From Onthophagus taurus (lineage: Eukaryota > Arthropoda > Insecta > Coleoptera > Scarabaeidae), in NCBI RefSeq assembly GCF_036711975.1, contig NC_091970.1:12159501-12223500 (forward strand): a DNA stretch of 64,000 nt, in the 5' to 3' direction. Position numbers and translations under genes: made by a program. This document shows positions 11,282 through 20,820 of this stretch, in pieces. Within the stretch, counting starts at the first letter, position 1. Every line of letters begins with the position of its first letter. Under the pieces are notes generated by a model. The model made no database searches, had not been told where the DNA came from, and saw only the letters and a list, made by a program, of their open reading frames with translations.

Positions 11282-12979
11282 TCAATTATTTTTTTCATGA
11301 GGTAAATTAAAAATAAATTGTTGACATTCTGGAATGCGAACAACTGGATGGTTTCCTCTACATAACGAAACAAGATCATCAAATTTCTTTCTTGAAATAT
11401 TTATTGGGTGTTTATTCAAAGCAGCGACAGGGAAATCCAAAGGGTTCTTGAGTAAACGTTTGAGACGAATGCAGTCGTAAGTATTCTCAAGATGACTAGT
11501 TTTAAGAAACAACTTATCAGGTTCAGTTTGTCGCACTTGAATCTCCTTAATATCAGTCCATTTTATGCGTTTACCAGATTCGGATATTTTCACATTTAAT
11601 ATTCGAATTTCTTTCGAAAGAGCTTTGAAATCCTTGAAATCTTTGTATGTCATTGGAATGACGTTATAAGGAGACTTTTTTCGTGCTAACCGAATCACTG
11701 GGTGTAACTGTGAAGGCATAAATATACTGCCAGCTGTGGCAATAGCCTTAGAGATTGCACTATGAGCAGAATCGCCTTCGTTCTGACCATGGTTAGTTTC
11801 GAAATAGCTTAGAGTAATTTCGGTCAACGCTGAAAATTTGTTAACTGCGTACATCAGCATTGCTGCAATTATAGAGTTTTTATTTTGCCCATAACACCAA
11901 TCAGAGAAAAGGTTCGCTTTCACTATTTTTTGTTTTTCACTGTATTCTTCTAAAGTCTTGAAAATGCAAGTAGCGATTTGCGAAGAACCCCTTCTACTAG
12001 CTGTTTCATCCCAAAAAAAAACAATTACAGTCTTTATTTGCAATATTATAAACAGTAAAATTAAATGTCGATAAGCGGCTTTTATAAAATATGGCACTTT
12101 CTTTGGATATGGGAACGTATATAACTTGTTGAAGGTCGAAAACAGCACATAAAATGTACGGATTTTCTTGAGCTTCAGATTTACATACTGCTTTCTTTGC
12201 ACGAACGGCTGTTTTTTCTGCAGTATAAAGATTATACCTTTCTCTCAGATTCTCTTTCACACTTTCATCACCCTCGCGAAAAGTAAAACATAATGAACAT
12301 TGGTCTTTTTTAGGGCTACTAAACGATAAATTTTGTTGTTTGAAGACTCTTCGATAAGTAGCATAACTAGGTACTCCATGGTTTCGTCCCTGTTTTTCTA
12401 ATTCTTCCACAAAGAAGGTGTACATTTTACTCAAACTTAAGTCTGGGTGAAGATATAATTTTGATGTCTTCGCCCTACAGAAATGTGACTCCATCCGTGG
12501 AAATTTGTCTATTTGCTGTTTAATCTCAATTAGCATTTTAGATTCTTTTATTTTATGTTCACGTTGTCTTTGCCTTCCTCCTCGTTTTTCGTTTTCTAAA
12601 ACACCAGTGTCGGTTACTTTATTCAGGGCTGTTCTGCACATTCTTTCAGATATGCCTAGGGTACTTAAGAACATTTTTTTGCAGACAACGTGAGGCTTCT
12701 TATCCATGCTCAGTGCGTATTTCAAGGTATATTTTCTACGTGATTCATTTTTCGTTGTTGTTCGAAACTTATTTGAGACCTTAATATGTCTTATTAGAAA
12801 TTCACGCTGTAGGTGAAGGTTACCAAGTGCAAAAAAATCAGTGAATATGCATTTTCTCTGTTCTTCACTAATTTCGCAACACTCCTTACCCTTTGCTTTA
12901 CATACTACACTGTCACACCGTGTTTTCATGGTTCTAGCAGGAACTATTTTCTTTGTAGTAGAGCTGATGTACTCCTTAC
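11282..12979 (-). pseudogene. Sola-like transposase A, main exon (one homopolymer frameshift)
   Basis: The exon begins after a splice acceptor (TTTCTCAG, AG at 12981-12980). Features in order are a Cys-rich start (RCDSVVCKAKGKECCE), an Arg/Lys stretch, a VCKKMFLSTLGIS block, the SHFCRAKTSKLYL block, a PKKDQCSLC zinc pair, FDLQQVIY with a likely first catalytic Asp, FSDWCYGQNKN with the second, and a HGQNEGDSAHSA block where the third acidic residue is expected. The frame changes once, at a run of nine T on the minus strand near 12014-12022; one base fewer would keep it open. This may be real slippage or an assembly error. The same domain order occurs in the copy at 25229-27600 and in DUF7869-type insect proteins. 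It would act as a nuclear cut-and-paste transposase. Confidence 0.75.
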
Positions 12980-13154
12980 CTGAGAAAGAAATTTAAGAAG
13001 GTACTAGTGATATACCGGTAATATTGTTTTTCAAGATATACCTAAATTCCTCTAATTATAATATATTAATTGATTAAAGAGGATTGGTTATTCATTAATG
13101 ATTAAAATCCAAATACATGAAATTCCTCTTGATTTTGTATTTATTTTATTGTTA

Positions 13155-13204
13155 AGTCATTTAACGTTTCGAACTATTTACATAGTTCATCATCAGAAAT
13201 CACT
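13155..13204 (-). ncRNA. Hammerhead-ribozyme-like motif, left arm
   Basis: On the minus strand it reads CTGATGA, then a 7-bp stem II (GAACTAT/ATAGTTC), then GAAAC and GTT. AGTGATTT before the core pairs with AAATGACT after it (7 of 8), forming stem I. Stem III is reduced to a single C-G pair, as in the minimal forms known from Penelope-like elements. Self-cleavage is unproven. Confidence 0.55.
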
Positions 13205-13319
13205 ATAAAAAAGAAATTTAAAAAGCAACGTCGACGAAATTATCTCCTTTATTGTTGTTTTAACGATTTCCATAAAGGAGATAATTTCGTCGACGTTGCT
13301 TTTTAAATTTCTTTTTTAT

Positions 13320-13369
13320 AGTGATTTCTGATGATGAACTATGTAAATAGTTCGAAACGTTAAATGACT
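13320..13369 (+). ncRNA. Hammerhead-ribozyme-like motif, right arm
   Basis: Plus-strand mirror of the motif at 13155-13204. CTGATGA is at 13328-13334, a GAACTAT/ATAGTTC stem II follows, then GAAAC and the cleavage triplet GTT. Stem I pairs 13320-13327 with 13362-13369. Confidence 0.55.
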
Positions 13370-13430
13370 TAACAATAAAATAAATACAAAATCAAGAGGA
13401 ATTTCATGTATTTGGATTTTAATCATTAAA

Positions 13431-14022
13431 CTAAATTCCTCTGTTTTTTAGCAAATTTTTGCGCATTACTTCGTTGAGTTCGAGGTGTAACCTCTTCTCT
13501 ATCCTCTCCTTCAACTACAAATTCCTCTTGGATACATTTTTGCTCTTTGCCATGCTCACAAGAATCTCTCTCCTCAATAAAATGACGGAAACACAAAAGA
13601 ACTTCGCATCGATGACATGCCGCAAAAACTTCTCCTGTGCATTTGTGAGCTTCACAGATTCCAAATGGAGGGTCATCATCAGAATCATATATAGGAAATT
13701 CACTGATATCATCGCAGCTGTCGATTGGGTTAGTCCTTTCAGTCTCTTTTAAATTTATTGTATTTTGTGTTTGCTTTAGATTAGCTAGTGGTACATCATC
13801 TTCTGAATCAAAACTATGTGAATCCTCAGAGACCGTCTGAATGTCCAGAACTTTCCCGTAATACCACTTTTTAACGTAACACATCTTCACCGAACATCCC
13901 ACTGTTAAATTTTTACAGTTTACGGTTTGTAATTCATTAGCAGCAACCACATTTTTACTGTACTTTTTACTGTACAAGTACATCCATTTTTTAATTTTAT
14001 TATCAAAAAACACAGAGCACAA
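13431..14022 (-). pseudogene. Sola-like transposase A, first coding exon
   Basis: The frame encodes an acidic N-terminal segment (many Asp/Glu, DSEDDVP and YDSDDDPPF) and then a B-box-like zinc region, CEAHKCTGEVFAACHRC with a following C-x-H and CEHG. The exon originally ended just before a GT donor at 13041 and joined the main exon at 12979 through a 62-bp intron. That boundary is now displaced by the 377-bp insertion at 13054-13430, so the frame stops inside the insert (QRNLV then stop). The first ATG in frame is near 13986. A true start further upstream was not found. The B-box reading is by Cys/His spacing only. Confidence 0.55.
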
Positions 14023-14346
14023 TATGAGCGCAAATTACACCGTGAACACAGTTGAACACAATATCAACAATCGTATGACAGATACGCCATATTTATGCTG
14101 TTGGCCAATTAAGCATGCTAGATTCACACATACCGTCGTAACTGACATACGTCAGTACGTGAGAAAAAATTAAAAAATATTAACACATACGACAGTACAA
14201 GATTAACGAATTCCTAGTATTGTGTTGGGAATTCACATACGCCACTACGTGAGATGGTGTGGACGCTTTAAACTTACTTACTGCCGGTATATCTCATTTT
14301 TTCATTCTTTGCTAGATACGTCACTACGTGAGAAAGGGGACGATAC

Positions 14347-15349
14347 GTTTTAATGTACTTTCATGTTCTTCCTGAAGGCATATGAAGTATGTTACAACAT
14401 TTTAACATTAGACTTTTGTTTTATGTGTTGATTATATTATTCACCAAACTGTACCACACCTGTAGATTATGTATTTAGGAATCTACAATAATTGAATATG
14501 TTTATAAATTTTGTAAAACAAAAATAAATATAATCCTCTACGAAATCTTTTACTGTTCTAAATATTTAAGAAATACTTAAATAATTTGTCGCAATTAACA
14601 AGAAGTAGAATGAAAGTCCTATTTAATATAAAATCTTATTTATACAAATATGTATAAACAAGATAGTTGAAAGAAAGGTCGTATCTATTATTTATAGAAA
14701 CATATGATTATAGAGTATATTTATTTGTAACTCTATATTAATTAATCGTATAAATAAAATATTAAAAATTAAAATGGAGTATCTGATGGACTGTTTTATG
14801 TGTGTCTATCTGTTTATTTATTATTTTATAACTATAACAAAATCACCATGGGAAAATACATTATGTTGATATAACAACCCATGGTGATATAACATGATGT
14901 TCACATGATGTTTCTATATAAAAATAATTAGAGTGCATGATGCGCTACAATGATGTATATTATTCAAATTTTAGAATCCACTCATGCATCATTAGGCTAC
15001 AGCCTATGTTCTCTTTTCCAGACTTTTTATTGATAAAGCTGCAATTATTGCTGCGCAAACTCCTTGAAGACATGATATCTTTGAGTCCTAGATCAAAAAG
15101 TGGACTACTTATTAAGTAGACAAATAAAATTATCAAAAATTTTGTTCCTAGACCCAATATGAATACAATAAAATTGTACATACTTATATTACAATAAATA
15201 GTTTCTTTTCTACTTCGATAAATAAATATCTTTACAAAACATATCGTTTGTATATCATATCGGTTTTCTGGTTCACACTTATTCACCAAACCAACTCTCC
15301 ATCAAACAGTTCCTATACGAAAAAATTTTTTTAAATCAAGTGACGTTTA
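14347..15349. other. AT-rich intergenic stretch with a small hairpin
   Basis: No gene recognised. A short inverted repeat ATCACCATGGG / CCCATGGTGAT around 14841-14893 can form a hairpin. It may be a remnant MITE. Confidence 0.4.
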
Positions 15350-15351
15350 TA

Positions 15352-16838
15352 CAGGGTCATCCACGACTACCGTCCATTAGAACTTTACATGGTTCTGGTC
15401 AATACAAAAATTTGAAAATTCAGATTTAAGTATTATTAATTGCGTTCTCCTCGACTAAAATATTTTCAGATTTCTTGCACTTCCGGTTATACCGGAAGTC
15501 GCCACCTACTTTATTTTTTTAAATGGAACACCCTATATAGTTTTACATATTTGGATTTGTCTGTTTTCAAGGTTTATGAATAACTTTACTTTTTGCAATT
15601 TAATTCGGCCGTTCGCGAGTTATTCGAATTTTTCTAGAAAAATCTGCTCCAGCACACATTTGTTCAAAAAATCAGAGAACACTCGATTTGTCACACTGAA
15701 TTTTTGTTCAATTTTAGGCCCCTGTATGTTGCAGCCGACACGTACGCACAATTATTTGGTCACACTCTCCATAAATTATTATCAAATTCAAATAATCCTC
15801 ATTACTAAATTCCAAACGTGACATTTCTTGAGAATAGATCACTACAAAAAGTAACCTAGTCATCACACCAACAGAAATAAACCATAGCTTTAGCAAATGT
15901 CAAACTGTTTAATAACTGTTTAAACTGATCCTCTGATAACACATAACCACAACAACAATCGATGATTTATAAATTATAGAAAGTAACGTTGTAGTTGACA
16001 TTTTTGATTGAAAAATATTATAAAACTCAGGGTGTACCATTTAAAATATGAAAATTGTCACCTCTTCCGGCGTAACCACAAGTACCCGGAACCTGAAAAT
16101 ATTTTAGTTAAAAAGTTGGCATCAAACATCACAAGTCTGCAAATTTTCAAACCTCCACTTCATTCGGTTATTCACTAGGTCACGCTAGGTATTCATGACA
16201 CACTAGGTTAAATATCGATATTTGTGTGCATTTTTCAATAAACCCTAATTATTTCCCAAACTATAAATGTTAGGTATAGGACATATGGGATATAAAAGAT
16301 GTAAAATGAGACACCGAAGACGACTAAGTAATAAAATATGGGGGGTGCCATTTAAAGAAATGAAGTTATGGTACTTCCAAGTTTCGAAAAGGTAACATGC
16401 CATAGTAAAGTAACCAAACGTTCTAGACAGCCATACTCGGCACCAAAACATACTCCATCATGTTGCTTAAGCATGTTCTGAATCCTAAATTGATACCCCA
16501 AAAATCGAGTGTTCTCTGATTTTTTGAACAAATGTCTGCTGGAGCAAATTTTTCTAGAAAAATTCGAATAACTCGAGAACGGCCAAATCAAATTGCAAAA
16601 AGGAAAGTCATTCATAAACCTTGAAAACAGACAAATCCAAATGTGTAAAAATATACAGGGTGTTCCATTTAAAAAAATAAAGTATGTGGCGACTTCCGGT
16701 ATAACCGGAAGTGTTAGATATTTGAAAATATTTTAGTCGAAGAGAATGCAATTGATAATACTTAAATCTGAATTTTCAAATTTGTATTTTGGCCAGAACC
16801 CTGTAAAGTTTTAATGGACGGTCGTCGTGGATGACCTG
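15352..16838. mobile_element. Non-autonomous TA-flanked element with long TIRs
   Basis: It starts CAGGGTCATCCACGAC after TA (15350-15351) and ends with GTCGTGGATGACCTG before TA (16839-16840). Arms of about 370 bp are inverted copies of each other (15352-15720 and 16470-16838) with roughly 10 percent mismatches. No transposase frame is present. The inner part contains further copies of a module built on GGTGTNCCATTTAAA next to a CTTCCGG/CCGGAAG palindrome (near 15480-15535, 16027-16085, 16340 and 16660-16710). Tc1/mariner affiliation is inferred from TA flanks and CAGGG ends. Confidence 0.8.
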
Positions 16839-16840
16839 TA

Positions 16841-17169
16841 TACATAAATTAAATTAAGTTCAAATAAAATTATTAATGTAACGTTATTAGTACATTATTA
16901 CTATTTATTATACTATCTATATCTCCCGATTAGTATCATTTTATTATTTAAAAGAAACGGTAATGCGAAACTCATTCTTTTTTTTTGCTGAAATTTAATA
17001 TGTATTAGCTGTTAATTTGTTTCGTTTATTTATATTTAAAACTCTAATTGATATAGAAACAAATGGAATGCTTTTAAGTAAATTTTATTTGCGGAAATAA
17101 AAATACTTTTTAATACCTTTTTAAGTTCCCTTCCAAACACTAATGACGTTATATCTTCATATTGCGTTA
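16841..17169. other. AT-rich stretch, nothing recognised
   Basis: Only short frames and simple AT-rich sequence between the TA-flanked element and the LTR-like block. Confidence 0.4.
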
Positions 17170-17420
17170 CCCAATAGAAATATAGAATGCAATCGACACG
17201 TAGTTTTAGATACAGCCCACTCGACCGTCCTTCGAGCTTCCTACGCTCACACGGCGATGCCCCTCAGAAACTTTAAGACCGTGATCGAAGCCCCTTAACT
17301 CTAAGAATAATCTTACTGGTCAACGCGTGGTTTAACCAATCAAACAATTACAACTATAACAATTAGACAAAAGAAAAGGAAGGATGAGTCGAGCAGCGAT
17401 CCCCTCTATCCGAGAATGAA
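17170..17420 (-). repeat. LTR-like segment, diverged copy of 9780-10085
   Basis: A GC-richer block (CCACTCGACCGTCCTTCGAG and AACGCGTGGTTTAACCAA) that resembles 9780-10085. It lies immediately downstream of a gag-like frame on the same (minus) strand, which supports a retroelement origin. Borders are not defined. Confidence 0.35.
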
Positions 17421-17428
17421 TAAAAATA

Positions 17429-17665
17429 TCAATAATTAATTACCAAAATCTGAACTGATCTGCGGTTCGCTACAACACTATCCGAGCTATCATTTAATGA
17501 TTCAATACTAGCATTTTGGTCAGATATATTTTTTAATTTTAAAATTTGGTTCAATTTGTACTTTAAGTCATTTTTATTGCCGGTCGTATCGCCTCCCAAT
17601 TGACACAATATGTTACGTAGCTCAACAAGCTTCAAATTATCGACATTTAGAGCTGAGTAATCCAT
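17429..17665 (-). pseudogene. Retroelement gag N-terminus with SAP-like domain
   Basis: The 78-codon frame starts MDYSALNVDNLKLVELRNIL. Residues 10-42 fit the SAP helix-loop-helix pattern: L-K-x-x-E-L-R-x-x-L, a Gly-containing turn, and K-x-D-L-x-x-K-L. An acidic, Asn-rich tail follows and the frame ends early. SAP domains bind AT-rich DNA and occur at the N-termini of some retrotransposon Gag proteins. The rest of the gag is absent. Minus-strand sequence upstream (17700-17960) may be leader or LTR. It could also be a fragment of a host SAP protein. Confidence 0.4.
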
Positions 17666-17984
17666 TTTTCTAAACCACCAATTAAAGTAAAAAAAATTTT
17701 AAATCACAAATTAAATTCGCCGTATCGAAGATCCAAAAGTTGACAGAGTTCGGGAGAGAAGGAAAAGAACCGGTCTCACAGGCTCGAGGTTAATAGTACG
17801 TGGAAATAAAACGCGAGATTCACTCACAATATCAACAATTTACACCGGAACACAGGATTCCATTAGTCATAATTGTTATGAACTTTGAAATACACTTTGA
17901 TTTAAGATTGTTGGTCACGCAAAACCCACAAAATTCATAAATTAATCACAGAGCGTGCTTAGTTGCAATCTTCCGCCTCCAGAG

Positions 17985-18363
17985 AGAGAGAGAGGGAATG
18001 ATATCTATTAAAGATATCTTTGTAAGCGGAATAAATGACAATGAAACTAATACGACATTATTAAAGACGCAAAATTCGGACATAGAGAAGGCGTTGGAAG
18101 TATGCAGAACAAAGGCTATTTCAGAAAAACAAACAATGAACATAAAAAAGAAGGAATTGAGGTAGAAATGTTAAGAAGAAGAATGAGGACATGTGGAAAA
18201 TGCGATAGAAACCATAAATATGGCCAATGCCCAGCGTACGATAAGAAATGCAACATTTGTGGTAAAATAGGATATTGGGCAAGAGTATGCAGAAGGAATT
18301 CAAGAGGAGACCATCAGCAGCGTGATGAGAACACATTTAAGCAAGTAGCAAGCATATATATAT
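17985..18363 (+). pseudogene. Gypsy-type gag fragment with zinc knuckles, frameshifted
   Basis: The first frame (about 17990-18150) gives KDIFVSGINDNETNTTLL and ALEVCRTKAISEKQT, typical of Gag just before the knuckles. A frame change near 18140 leads to CGKCDRNHKYGQCPAYDKKC and then CNICGKIGYWARVC. The second knuckle has Tyr where the zinc-binding His is expected, so it is probably damaged. Gag coats the RNA genome in the element's particle. The pattern CPAY-x-K-x-C before the knuckle is common in Mag-lineage Gypsy elements; lineage is inferred. Nothing else of that element is nearby. Confidence 0.6.
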
Positions 18364-18642
18364 AAATAAAAAATCAAGAGGAAATTTCTATAATCATATT
18401 TTCTTTTTTTAATTTTTCTGTACTTTTCTTTCCGTTCAACAATTTCTTTTCACCAAAGAAAATGTTAGAATGAAAAGTGTTAACAAAAATATTTTAAACG
18501 CATTTTATTTAAACATAAAAATACCATTTTTATTTCAACGAAAAGAAAACTGATCATCGCCGTTGACGTATTAACAAAATACTCCGAAAATATCCTAAAT
18601 AGTTAAAAATTCCTTTTGATAAGAAAATCCTTCATTCTCACC

Positions 18643-18650
18643 TATTTAAA
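18643..18650 (+). promoter_or_regulatory. Possible TATA box for the lipocalin-like gene
   Basis: TATTTAAA lies 72-79 bases before the start codon at 18722. This would place transcription start near 18670-18680. Inferred from sequence and spacing only. Confidence 0.35.
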
Positions 18651-18721
18651 GAGTCGTTTCGATCCCTTTCTCAAATTACACCCAAAACGGATTTCAAAAC
18701 AACTACTTACACAATCCGAAC

Positions 18722-19344
18722 ATGTTGTGGGTAATACTTTTTATTAATTTATTTATAACGTCTGGTTATGCGACTAAAAATAGTCAACATCATGATGAGC
18801 ATCATCAAAAGCGAATTTTTGGTTGGCCTAATAGCTGTCGAACTTACAATGATACAAGCGCATCTTTACAACAAGTAAGTTAATTTAAACATTTCAATAC
18901 CTATCTAACTTTAATACGTTGTAGTCAATTAATAACGATAAGTTGATTTATATGGTTTTAACGACAAGACCCTTCACCGGTCAATGTTTTGAATGTTCCC
19001 CAGCAGGATCTGGCAGTTCAACTTATTTTAATTGCAATAGAGGCGGCTTAATTCCACGTAATTTTAATATTGAAAACCCGAAAATAGTCAAATACGTCCC
19101 TAAGGAATACGTAATTGTTTATTCGTGCAAAAACGTTGGACTATTTATACCTCGATGGGAAGGTTTGTTAAAAAAATATATAATACCTACCATAGATAAC
19201 TCATACATTTTTTTTATAGAGTCCGTCTATGTGTTAACCGCTTCTTCTAAATTGACTTCAGATAGAGAAAGAGAAATTAGAGATATCATTACTGGCATGA
19301 GACTTCTTTATATTGCAATAAACACTCGTCTTATTTGCCCTTGA
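18722..19344 (+). CDS. Secreted lipocalin-like protein, three exons, 171 aa
   Basis: Exons are 18722-18874, 18925-19162 and 19220-19344. All junctions are GT-AG (GTAAGT donor at 18875; 50-bp and 57-bp introns), phases agree, and the total of 516 bases is an exact multiple of three. The protein starts with a signal peptide (MLWVILFINLFITSGYA), then a His-rich stretch (HHDEHHQKR). The C-terminal half has YVIVYSC followed by ESVYVLTASSKLTSDREREI, like the lipocalin strand with Y-x-V-x-Y-S-C and the segment leading to the final helix. Length fits a small lipocalin. Lipocalins carry small hydrophobic ligands in the extracellular space. The usual G-x-W motif is not clear, so the family call is moderate; the gene model is strong. 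The gene looks intact and converges with the mini-peritrophin gene at 20176-19859. Confidence 0.7.
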
Positions 19345-19858
19345 AATGTAACGATAAATTGAAACAAAAAGTATATCTTTCAAAAATAACAGTTAGAAGT
19401 TAAGTTTTTATTTTCCTTAGAATCTTTCAGTCTTTCATGGTTGCGATGCAAGATAAGTCTACTTCATTTGCGAGTTTAGATTCGTTCTCAACCTTTTAGT
19501 AGAAATACTCTATTCCTTATCTTATCCTGAAACCATCTTCCAACGCACCTGGGCAGCGTGGAAGATTAAATCACCTACAAGATATCATTTACAGAATGTG
19601 ATTAAAAAATTGTACAAATTCAAATTTCAATACATTGATTGAATCCAAACAAAATATTGCGTTGTTTTTATGTTATTCAAAAAAAACATCGCTCTAGATT
19701 GTATATTGATGAATTGATAGAGGTGTTTTTTTTGTCTGCGTTTAGAATTGCAATTTAACATAAATTTTTTGGTCTTGGAAGTCTTGGACACCTGTATTAA
19801 GGTTTAATGAATTAAATCAACATATTTATTTAATATATTTATTTTTGTCAGTATAACT
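19345..19858. other. Convergent intergenic region with poly(A) signals
   Basis: This separates the 3' ends of two convergent host genes. TTTATT (AATAAA on the minus strand) around 19826-19845 can serve the minus-strand gene. No other feature was seen. Confidence 0.4.
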
Positions 19859-20176
19859 TTAAGCGTCGCAACCAGCTTCTTCTGGCCAATCACAAACTTG
19901 TAAAGTTGGGTTGAAATGTAATCCAGCTGGGCATTCCGCAAGCTCCGGATTTTCACATTTATATAATAATGTACAATCTTCAGGGTGTGGAAAAAAGAAT
20001 TGAACTAAAAATATACGATACTGTAAAAAATTCGGTGTTAAAAAAATGTGAACTTACTAGCAACAGCATAGGCAATTAATGCCAAGAGAAGCAAAGAAAG
20101 AGCTACAGCTACAAGTATTATTATTTAATTAGAATCTTCATAAATTATAAAACATGTATAAAATCTTACCCTTCAT
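19859..20176 (-). CDS. Secreted single-domain peritrophin-type chitin-binding peptide, 67 aa
   Basis: Exons on the minus strand are 20176-20170 (only 7 bases), 20108-20058 and 20004-19859. All introns are GT-AG and the total of 204 bases is in frame. The peptide has a signal sequence (MKAVALSLLLLALIAYAVA) and then one CBM14/ChtBD2-like domain: FPHPEDC, LLYKC, ECPAGLHFNPTLQVC, DWPEEAGC. FNPTLQVCDWP is a hallmark of peritrophin-A domains. Five cysteines are visible where the family normally has six; the N-terminal one is missing. It probably binds chitin in the peritrophic matrix or cuticle. It is shorter than most family members and is complete, not truncated. Confidence 0.82.
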
Positions 20177-20225
20177 CGTTGGTGTACGTTATTGACTAAT
20201 ATGAAGTTAAAACTATTTGCTTGCG

Positions 20226-20232
20226 TTTTATA
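20226..20232 (-). promoter_or_regulatory. TATA box of the mini-peritrophin gene
   Basis: TATAAAA on the minus strand lies 50-56 bases before the start codon at 20176. That predicts transcription start about 20-25 bases before the ATG and a short leader. Confidence 0.55.
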
Positions 20233-20820
20233 TTGCTTCTAATCACCTTGATAGACGGTCAAGGTTAATTATAATATTATTGGGCAACTAAGATACTAAC
20301 AAGTTCATGATTTTTGTTTTTTATCTTATACTGTAACACAGTTATGCTATTAATTTGAAAGTAGTTGATGTATTAATGAAATAAACCATATACAATGTAA
20401 ACTTTGTAGAGGTACCTATACGATGTTAGCTCTCAATTAGATAAGATTTTACATCTATAGTATTTTAGTTCGATGACTTTGAATTACCGCTCGTAAATAC
20501 TCTATCAAGATCAACATCATTCGAATCACCGTAGTTTTTTTCTATCAAAATCATAAAAGGACAGACGCCGTGCTTATCTTCCTTCTTGTTAACCTTGTAC
20601 TTACATCTCTTAGAATAACACACTGCCAGAAATTCTAGCCCACAATAAAAAAAAATAACTTAGACAATATAAGCACGGAATTCAGAACATTAGAAAAATT
20701 AACTAAAATTTTGAGCCTTTTCGAGGAGTCATCTCCACGGCGACCTTCACAATCAAAATAATGTCATAAATTCATTTTTATTAAAAATAATTAAAAGTAA
20801 ATTCGAAGGCGATGCAAAAG
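20233..20820. other. Intergenic stretch, nothing recognised
   Basis: No coding domain, no long repeat. It contains the upstream region of the mini-peritrophin gene. Confidence 0.4.

Larger units (their letters stand above)
13054..13430. mobile_element. Inverted-pair Penelope-type insertion (fold-back) with 12-bp target duplication
   Basis: Two arms of about 155 bp (13099-13253 and 13275-13430) are near-perfect reverse complements around a 20-bp spacer. The unit is flanked by a 12-bp direct repeat, CTAAATTCCTCT (13042-13053 and 13431-13442), a duplication of the length retroelements leave. Each arm carries one hammerhead-like core. Hammerheads in terminal repeats and inverted copies are known for Penelope-like elements, which is why I assign it there; no RT remains. 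Transcribed, the unit would form a long hairpin. Confidence 0.7.
10818..14342 (-). mobile_element. Sola-like DNA transposon A, 4-bp target duplication ATAC
   Basis: The left end reads CGTCCCCTTTCTCACGTAGT from 10818. The right end reads the reverse complement, finishing GAGAAAGGGGACG at 14342. ATAC flanks both sides (10814-10817 and 14343-14346). The TIR is about 35 bp with few mismatches. Inside are a two-exon minus-strand gene and clusters of the motif ACGYCASTACGTGA near both ends. A 4-bp duplication plus a DDD/E protein with a GQNKN block fits the Sola superfamily. The superfamily call is by resemblance and would need a profile search. Confidence 0.8.

Noticed and set aside
13054..13430. 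Fold-back as a DNA MITE
   Set aside because: The 12-bp flanking duplication and hammerhead cores fit a retroelement better than a TA or TTAA MITE; kept as Penelope-type with moderate confidence.
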